A stretch of 64,000 nt of DNA from the NCBI GenBank assembly GCA_037179515.1, contig JAXCGZ010021000.1:20001-84000 (forward strand), in the 5' to 3' direction. The stretch is from Halocaridina rubra (Eukaryota > Arthropoda > Malacostraca > Decapoda > Atyidae). The notes beneath the pieces were generated by a model. That model saw only the letters and a list, made by a program, of their open reading frames with translations, ran no database searches and was not told where the DNA came from. Within the stretch, counting starts at the first letter, position 1, and each line of letters opens with the position of its first letter. A program made the position numbers and the translations under genes. Positions 56,440 through 64,000 of the stretch are shown here, piece after piece.

Positions 56440-56990
56440 TTACGTAGGTGAGAGCCTTTTCGTTTCCGAACGTTGATAGCGGTATCGTATTTTACGTGGT
56501 GAAATACTGTTAGTACTTTATGTTTTTTTATTAATTTTTACTGTTTTATTATTCTTAGGCTAGGAAATACTTGTTTTATCAATACAATAATGAAAATTTT
56601 AATATTCACTAGGTCACGTGGGTGAGAGCCTTTTCGTTTTCCGAAACGTTGATAGCGGTATCGCATTTTACATGGTGAAAGTACTTTTAGTACTTTATGT
56701 TTTTTTTATTTTTTTTTACTGTTTTATTATTCTTAGGCTAGGAAATACTTGTTTTATCAATAAAATAATGAAAATTTTAATATTCACTAGGTCATGTAGG
56801 TGAGAGCCTTTGCGCTTTCCGAAACACTGATACCGGTATCGTATTTTATGTGGCGCAATACTGTTTACTATTTTTTACTGTTTTATTATTCTTAGGCTAA
56901 GAAATACGTTTTTTTTATCAATAAAATCATGAAACTACTGGAAATATAAATATATATGCTAGCTCACGTAGCTGTGACCCCAATACATTG
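56440..56990. repeat. 178-bp tandem repeat, three copies, on the 5' side of the transposase
   Basis: Units start GTAGGTGAGAGCCTTT and hold GATAGCGGTATCGTATTTTA, CTGTTTTATTATTCTTAGGC and AATAATGAAAATTTTAATAT. One unit is present in 27810-27960. This region precedes the transposase start, so it may contain its promoter. Confidence 0.85.
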
Positions 56991-57026
56991 TACACTATCA
57001 GACACTGTTTTGCATGATGCAATACC

Positions 57027-57927
57027 CTGTACTGTGATTACCTAATTGTGATTACGGGAAAGAGCCCAAAGCTGGTATCTTCCCGTCTCCTGATCGGTTC
57101 CATTTTAGACTTAGTGATACTTATCGTACCTGTCCTTAAAACTATGGATTGAGATAGCATTAACTACCTCCTCGCTTAGCCAATTCCAATTATCAACTAC
57201 TCTTACACTGAAAAAGTATTTCCTTACATCCTGCAAAGAAGTTTTCTTACGAAGCTTCAAACTATGACCTCTAGTTCTAGAGCCAGCCATATCGAAATAT
57301 CGATCCCTATCCACTCTATCATAACCATGAAGGAATTTAAAGACTGTCACCATATCCCCCCTTACTCTTCTAGCTTCGAGTGATGGTAAGTCTAATTCCC
57401 TCAGCCTCTCATCATAACTGAGATTGCGTATTTCTGGCACCAGTTTCGTGGCATGTCTTTGAACTTTTTCAAGCTTAGCTATGTGCTTTTTCAAGTGCGG
57501 ATTCCAAAAGGGGGCTGCATATTCGAGTTTTGGCCTCACATAGGTTACATATATATTTCTGAACATTTCCTTGTCCATGTGCCTGAAGGCTACCCTTACA
57601 TTTGATAAGAATGCATATGCTGCCCTTACTACACCATTTATATGTATTTCTGGAGACAAATCTGCCAGTATGTTTACTCCTAGATCTCTCTCATTTTCTG
57701 TCTCTTGAAGTTGTACTCCAGCCACCAAGTAGTCAAGCTTGGGCCTTCTTGCACTTGTACCCATTCTCATTACCTTACATTTTGAAGTATTGAATTTCAT
57801 TAGCCACTTTTCTGACCACTCATGCAGATTATTTAGATCCTCCTGAAGTTCTCTACCATTGTTCTCGTTTTTTACTTTCTTCACAATCTTTGCATCATCT
57901 GCAAACATATTCATGAATGAATTTATA
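57027..57927 (-). mobile_element. CR1-like LINE, 5'-truncated sister copy
   Basis: Same family as 29505-34345, with the same tail (GTGATTACCTAATTGTG). It encodes the last 267 codons of RT from MFADDAKIVKK to VVNAISIHSFKDRYDKYH without interruption, so this copy is less damaged than its sister in that part. ACTGTGA on both sides (around 57024 and 57929) may be the target duplication. Confidence 0.9.
57111..57914 (-). CDS. CR1-like reverse transcriptase, C-terminal part (open)
   Basis: Open frame of 267 codons: the catalytic FADD box at the N-terminal edge, thumb motifs KWLMKFNTSKCKVMRMG and YVRPKLEYAAPFWNPH, then LEARRVRGDMVTVFKFLHGY and the C-terminal FKDRYDKYH. It has no fingers, palm start or endonuclease because the element is 5'-truncated at 57927, so it is not a functional gene. 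Confidence 0.88.
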   Translation of the reverse strand: MNMFADDAKIVKKVKNENNGRELQEDLNNLHEWSEKWLMKFNTSKCKVMRMGTSARRPKLDYLVAGVQLQETENERDLGVNILADLSPEIHINGVVRAAYAFLSNVRVAFRHMDKEMFRNIYVTYVRPKLEYAAPFWNPHLKKHIAKLEKVQRHATKLVPEIRNLSYDERLRELDLPSLEARRVRGDMVTVFKFLHGYDRVDRDRYFDMAGSRTRGHSLKLRKKTSLQDVRKYFFSVRVVDNWNWLSEEVVNAISIHSFKDRYDKYH

Positions 57928-58203
57928 ACTGTGAGTTATACTGTACGTACGTATATCTAAATTTATGTTTTTTACTATTTTTTTTACTGTTTTATTATTC
58001 GTAGGCTGGGAAATAATTTTTTTTTTATCAATTAAATAATGAAAATTTTTTTCAATAAAAAAATGAAAATATTGAAAAAAAAAAAAATTCAATATTTAAA
58101 TATTTTCGCGTATACCCATAAAATAAAATAATAATTTATCAAAAAAAAAAACCGCGATAGAGTGAGAACGCGAACCAAGAAGCGCGAATAACCGGGGTAA
58201 CAC

Positions 58204-58697
<494 letters not shown>

Positions 58698-61655
58698 ATG
58701 TCTACTTCTACCTCAACAGGTTATGGGCCCAGTGATGTTAATAGACTGTATTTTGATGGCAATGAAGAAAAATACGAGTTGTGGGAAGTAAAGTTTAAGA
58801 TCTAATTACGAATGCATAACATGTTGTCTGTGGTTACCGGCGAGAGAGAAGAAACCGCAAAATTTCGTGAGCAATATGAGCAAATATACGCTGAACTCGT
58901 ACAAGTACTAGATGATAAAAGCCTTCTCTAATCATAAGAAATGCAGCAGAAGACGGCAAAAGAGCATTGGAAATTCTGCAAGAGCGTTATTGTGGGAATT
59001 CTAAGCCCTGTATAATCTCCCTTTATCATGTGTTGACATCACTGAGAAAAAAAAAAGTGAGACCATCATGGAGTACTTTCTGCGAGCGGAAAGGAGCACT
59101 TGAGCACTCAGGAATGCGGGTGAATTATTAGCGATGGCTTGCTTGTTGCTATGAGCCTAAAAGGCCTACCTGCAGATTAATCTGCAATCTCAAAAGTCAT
59201 CATGCAGAGGCAGGACACTGTGACTTTTGGCGAGTTTAAAGCAGCATTAAAAAGTTTCGAAGAAACTGTTCAAACTAAAAGTGATGAAAAATCTGCAAAG
59301 ATTATGAAGAGTGAAGCGAGAGCAGATGCGTGCTTCAAGTGTCGACAACCTGGACATAAATACTATGAGTGTGGTGAGAAAAATAAGTATTCAAAGAACT
59401 TTGATAAAGCAAAGTGGTGTAATATTTGTAAGAATAAGTCACTACACGAAAGAGTGCATGAGAAATAAAAGTAATAAATCAGCTAAGAATGAGAATATTG
59501 ATTAGTGATGATTCTCATGTTTTTGCTATATGAAGGCTGGTGATTTTGATGTGGTAAGTTACAATGATGTTAATGTGAAAAGTTAATTAGTAGACTGTGG
59601 AGCAACATCACACATCATTACAGACAACAATAAGTTTGTTATATTTGATCCAGATTTTGACTCATCTTCACATTATACAGAATTAGCAGATGGTTCTAGG
59701 GCAAATAATGTGGTATATGGCAAAGGTGATGCAAGTGTTGTAATCAAAGACGGTGGTGATTGTGCTCATAACATTTTGCTAAAAGATGCATAGTGTATAC
59801 CTAGCTATAAGCAGGATATATTTAGTATAAGAGCAGCTACTGATCGTGGAGTGTGTGTTAATTTTACTCCTGATGAGAGTGACTTTATCACTCAAAATGG
59901 CATTACATTTAGTATTAGAAAGAATAATCTGTACAACTTAAATAGTGTTCATAATTGTCAGATGAAGAATTGCAATATAAAAGATGTATTGAATTTAGAG
60001 AAGGTTGTAAATGGTATGAAAATAACTGACAAAGATAAATTTAGTTGTGAAAGTTGTATATAAAAGGTAAAATGCATCAGCATAGAAATCGGAAACCAGA
60101 TGAAAAGGCTAAAAATATTCTTGATTTAGTCCACTGTAATTTGGTAGGTCCAACTGAACCTGAAGCAAAGATGGGTTTAAATATTCAGCAGTTTTTGTGG
60201 ATGATTATTCAGGTGCTATTTTTGTTTAATTGCTTAAAAATAAGTTTGATAACATTTTAGCAACCAAGAGATTTCTTTCAGATGTAGCTCCTTATGGAAC
60301 AGGTAAATGTATAAGGTCAGATAATGGTTCTGAGTTTTAGAGCAATGATTTTAAGAATTTGTTGTTGAATAACCATATTAAACATGAATGTTCAGCACCA
60401 TACTCTCCTCATCAAAATGGGACTGCTGAGAGAGCAAGGAGGTCAATCTTTGAAATGACTAGATGTTTGTTGATTGATGCTGGCTTGCCTAAAACACTCT
60501 AGGGTTATGCAGTCAAAGCAGCTGCATATATAAATAATAGGTGTTTTAATAATAGGTCTAAAGTAACAGCTTATGAGTCATTTACATCAAAGAAACCTCA
60601 TATTAGTAACATGCAGGTTTTTGGTACAAAGTGTTTTGCATATGTGCAGGAAAAGAAAAAGCTGGATTCTTGATGTGAAAAGGGCATATTTGTAGGATAT
60701 GACTGATGTAGCCCAGCTTATTTGGTGTACTATCCTGATAATAATGTTGTAAAAAGAGTTAGGTGTATATATTTTGTATCACATGGTGTTGATCAACCTG
60801 TACCTTTGGAGCATTATGAAACTTTGAATGGGACAGATGAGCTTACTAAAGTTGAGCCACCATCATAAGAAGTAAAAAAAACCCAGAGAGCTCATAACAG
60901 GGCTAAATACTTGTTTCATTATGTAACTGAAAAAGAAGAAGATTTGTTTAAGTTAGCTAAGTGAGCCATAGATTTTTGTTACAGAGTAGGTAATGTACCT
61001 AATAATCATCGAGAGGCTATATCTTCTACAGAATCAGAGCAGTGGAAGGAAGCTATGAATAATGAAATGTAAGCTCTTAAAAGAAAATAATACATACACT
61101 GTAACTAATTTACCCAAAGGAAAAATAACTATTGGTAGTAAATGGGTGTATTCGGTAAAGGTGGGACCAAACAATTAGCAAAAATGTAAAGCAAGATTTG
61201 TAGCTCGAGGTTTTTCTAAGAAATAAGGTTTATATTATTATGAGACATTTTCTCCAACAGCCAAAATAACATCTATCGGAATGTTATTACAATTAGCAAT
61301 TCAGAAAGATTTCATTATTCAACAGCTGGATATTAAGTGTGCATATCTTAATGCTGGTTTAGAAGAAGAGTTATATTTAGATGTACCAGATGGTTTTCAA
61401 GTAAGGTCTGCTGATGAACACAGAGTAGTTTGGAAGCTTAATAAAAGTATATATGAATTAAAACAAAGCGGTAGAAATTGGAATTCTGTGTCCACACATT
61501 TTTGATAACCCATGATTTCAAACAGTCATTATCTGATCCATGTGTGTACTCAAAATATCAAAATGACTCTTTGATTGTTATAATTATTTTTATTGATAAT
61601 GTTCTTATTGGGTCTGATGATATGGATTTAATAATTGGTGTAAAAGGTTCTTTAT
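58698..61655 (+). pseudogene. Ty1/copia Gag-Pol relic
   Basis: Gag opens MSTSTSTGYGPSDVNRLYFDG and soon meets stops. A zinc knuckle CFKCRQPGHKYYEC lies at 59331-59372. The protease motif VDCGATSHI is at about 59590. The pre-integrase and integrase region includes HCNLVGP near 60133, SDNGSEF near 60317 and APYSPHQNGTAERARRS near 60393. RT includes GSKWVYSVK, ARFVARGFSKK, QLDIKCAYLNAGLEEELY and FIDNVLIGSDD, where the usual catalytic YVDD is FIDN. Gag-protease-integrase-RT order is diagnostic of copia. Many stops; the RNase H end is missing, cut by a Tigger-family end at 61662. Confidence 0.92.
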
Positions 61656-61661
61656 GTAATA

Positions 61662-61984
61662 CAGTAATCCCTGGCTATATCACGATTCACCTTCCGTGAA
61701 TTCAGTGCATCACAGGTTTTAATGGCGAGCATATGTATTTTATATCGCAGATTTTCTGGGTATATTGCGGGAATCCACGATATGTGGAAATATTAAAATT
61801 TCCAGAATTTTCATTATTTTACTGATAAAAAAAAAAGTATTTCCTAGCCAATGAATAATAAAACAGTAAAAAATAGTAAAAAACATAAATTTATACATGT
61901 AACTCACAGTATTGCACCATATAAAATGATACCGGTATCGGCGTCTTGGAAAACGCAATGGGTCGCACCTACGTGAGATAGTAC
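61662..61984 (+). mobile_element. Tigger-family fragment
   Basis: It begins at a TA with CAGTAATCCCTGGCTATATC, and continues with text shared with 52128-52856 (ATAATAAAACAGTAAAAAAT, TACCGGTATCGGCGTC, CGCACCTACGTGAGATAGTA). The other end is lost at 61984. Confidence 0.8.
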
Positions 61985-62466
61985 ACCTTGTTCCTTTTAT
62001 ACGTGGTTTTTTTTATCCGCAAAATTGCAATAACACCCCCAAAAAATAATAGTAAAAAAATTTGAATGTCGCAAATAACGCCTGCCAAAAAAAATAGATT
62101 TTTTTATTTTATTTTAGTAAATAAGTGACCGCGGACGCTATTCCTGCCACGCTGCCATCAGTGTGCCATTACACAATATAGTGAGTGGATATATTTAGTG
62201 TACTGTGTTTGTGTTACGTTTATATTTTCAGTTCTTTTATATTTTAAAGATTATATATTGTACTATCATGGCCAGTAAAAGCCTAGGAAAAGACTGTGTA
62301 AGTGCTGCTACTCCCAAAAGAGAGAGATAGGCAATAATTCTTGGAATAAAATTGCAAGTGTTGGGCCGTTTTGAGTATACGGTCGCCATTAAACCAGCGA
62401 TGCATCTCAGTGATTCTTACGGCTTGTGTTTTCAATTCTTTTATATTTTACAGATTATACAGTATA
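61985..62466 (+). mobile_element. Second Tigger-type fragment with transposase N-terminus
   Basis: It starts CCTTGTTCCTTTTATACG, an end also seen at 36355, and carries the first codons of a transposase (62268). It is cut at about 62466 by an RTE-like LINE. Confidence 0.7.
62268..62400 (+). pseudogene. Tigger transposase N-terminal remnant
   Basis: ATG at 62268 gives MASKSLGKDCVSAATPKRER, then a TAG stop, then AIILGIKLQVLGRFEY, which fits the start of a CENP-B-type HTH. The motif match is moderate and the rest is lost. Confidence 0.6.
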
Positions 62467-63989
62467 TGCAAGGAAAAGATGGGTAGAATATTTTGAGCGC
62501 CTGCTGAATGTTGAGGAAGATAGAGAGGCAGCTATAGTGGCAGTGGGGGGTGTTCAACTGCCAGTAATGGGGGATGAAAATGAGAGAGAGATTACATGAG
62601 AGAAGGTGAAAAGGGCATTGTATGAAGCGAAAGCTGGTAAAGCACTTGGAATGGAGGATGGTTAGAGAGCGGAGATGTTGAAAGAAGGGGGTGTGACTGC
62701 ATTTGGAATGGTTAGTGAGAGTGCTTAATATATGCTTTATGTTGTCAATGGTGCCAGTGGAATGGGTGATTGCTTGTATAGGGCCCCTATACAAAGGTAA
62801 GTGAGATGCATATGAATGCGGTAATTTTAGGGGTATAAGTTCATTGAGTGTGGTAGGAAAAGTGTATGGTAGGATACTGGTTAATAGGATTGGGGATAAG
62901 ACAGAAAATGTGATAGCGGAAGTGCAGACTGGTTTTAGGAGAGGTAGAGGTTATATAGATCAGATTTTTATAGTTAGGCAGTTATGTGAGAAATATTTAG
63001 CAAAGGGTAAGGATGTGCATTTTGCATTTTTGGATCTGGAGAAAGCGTATGATAGAGTTGATAGAGAAGCAATGTGGAATGTTTTGAGATTATATGGAAT
63101 TAATGGTAAATTGTTACATGCAGTGAAGAGTTTGTATGAGGGCAGTAGAGCATGTGTTAGGGTAGGGAATGAAGTGAGTGAGTGGTTTCCAGTGAGTGTG
63201 GGACTGAGACAGGGATGTGTGATGTCACCATGGCTGCTCAATTTGTATATTAATGGGGTTGTAAGAGAGGTGAATGAGCGAGTGCATGGTCGAGGTTTGA
63301 GAATGGTAGATGGGGATGATAACGAGTGGGAGCTGAATCAGTTGCTTTTTGCAGATGATACTGTGGTGGTGGCAGATTCAGAGGAGAAGCTGTGTCAGTT
63401 AGTGTCAGAATTTAGAATGGTGTGTGAGAGAAGGAAGTTGCAATTGCATGTGGGAAAGTGTAAGGTTATGAGGTGTACAAGAAATGAGGATTGTGCTGGA
63501 TTGAATGCTATGTTGAATGGAGAGACACTTGAGGAAGTTAATCAGTTTAAGTATTTAGGCTCGGTTATAGCTGCAAATGGTGGAGTGGAAGCAGATGTGT
63601 GTCACAGAGTGACTGAAGGATGTAATGTGTTGGGTGCGTTGAAAGGAGTGATGAAGAATAGATGGTTGGAAATGAATGTTAAGAAAGTTTTGTATGAGAA
63701 AGTGGTTGTGCCAACTGTGATGTATGGATCAGAGTTATGGGATATGAAAGTAAGTGAGAGATGGAAACTAAATGTATATGAGATGAAATGCCTGAGGAGT
63801 ATGATTGGTGTATCTCAGTTGGATAGGGTTAGGAATGAAGTGGTGAGAGCAAGAACGGGTGTGAGGAGAGAAATTGCAGCCAGAGTAGATATGAATGTCC
63901 TGAGATGGTATGGCCATGTGGAAGGGATGGATGATGAAAGACTGATGAAAAAGGTGATGAATACAACGAGTCGATGGGAGAAATGCTAG
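62467..63989 (+). pseudogene. RTE-like reverse transcriptase, mostly open
   Basis: The first 380 bp has stops (near 62597, 62663 and TGA at 62802-62804) and a frameshift. From about 62805 one frame is open for about 395 codons: CGNFRGISSLSVVGKVYGR, VQTGFRRGRGYIDQIFIVRQ, FAFLDLEKAYDRVDREAMW, VGLRQGCVMSPWLLNLYI, the catalytic LLFADDT (about 63344) and QFKYLGSVI, ending with VPTVMYGSELWDMK and VLRWYGHVEGMDDER. This order fits RTE-type LINEs. The open RT with intact FADD suggests a recent insertion, but the upstream lesions and lack of endonuclease make it non-functional. Confidence 0.88.
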
Positions 63990-64000
63990 AGGGGGGCCTA
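62467..64000 (+). mobile_element. RTE-like LINE, 5'-truncated, reaches window end
   Basis: It starts within the region before RT (RKRWVEYFERLL), so endonuclease is missing. RT and C-terminal part follow. The 3' end lies beyond the window or very near it, since the ORF stops at 63989. Confidence 0.85.

Overview
This is a eukaryotic, TE-saturated, microsatellite-rich window. Long (TA)n, (CT)n/(GA)n and (ATT)n tracts, and a LINE whose 5' UTR resembles repeats common in decapods, suggest a decapod crustacean such as a penaeid shrimp or crab. That assignment is an inference, not a proof. I see no rRNA, functional tRNA gene, CRISPR array or prokaryotic gene organisation. The only convincing host gene is a leucine-rich-repeat (LRR) gene on the minus strand. 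Its three exons (14346-14255, 9924-9749, 4313-4145) have consensus splice sites and compatible phases, and their introns hold transposons and SINEs.

Layout. 1-4.1 kb: SINE fragment and LINE copy 1 lying between (TA)n tracts. 4.1-14.4 kb: LRR gene with two Tigger/pogo DNA transposons (4705-8148, 11023-13392), SINEs and a MITE in its introns. 14.9-26.5 kb: a decayed Ty3/gypsy element split by a young non-coding LTR element (19076-26010, two 676-bp LTRs, 4-bp target duplication). 27.2-39.2 kb: a chain of TA-targeting Tigger-family elements joined by (TA)n tracts. One of them is split by a CR1-like LINE (29.5-34.3 kb), and the chain also holds a foldback element and a tail-to-tail LINE hairpin. 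39.5-43.0 kb: LINE copy 2, nearly complete. 43.1-44.2 kb: another Tigger-family MITE. 44.3-49.8 kb: a young BEL/Pao element with 946-bp LTRs whose 941-residue ORF keeps Gag and protease but lacks reverse transcriptase and integrase; it is inserted in a tandem array of tRNA-derived SINE units (to 52.0 kb). 52.1-58.2 kb: a truncated MITE, a near-perfect 190-bp palindrome and a large Tigger element whose transposase is broken only by three stop codons and which carries a second CR1-like insertion. 58.3-61.7 kb: decayed Ty1/copia element. 61.7-64 kb: Tigger remnants and an RTE-like LINE running to the window end.

How the parts relate. Almost everything is mobile DNA. Tigger-family elements and one LINE family repeatedly abut (TA)n tracts, which seem to act as landing sites. 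Elements are nested, so relative ages can be read: CR1 after Tigger, the non-coding LTR element after gypsy, BEL after the SINE array.
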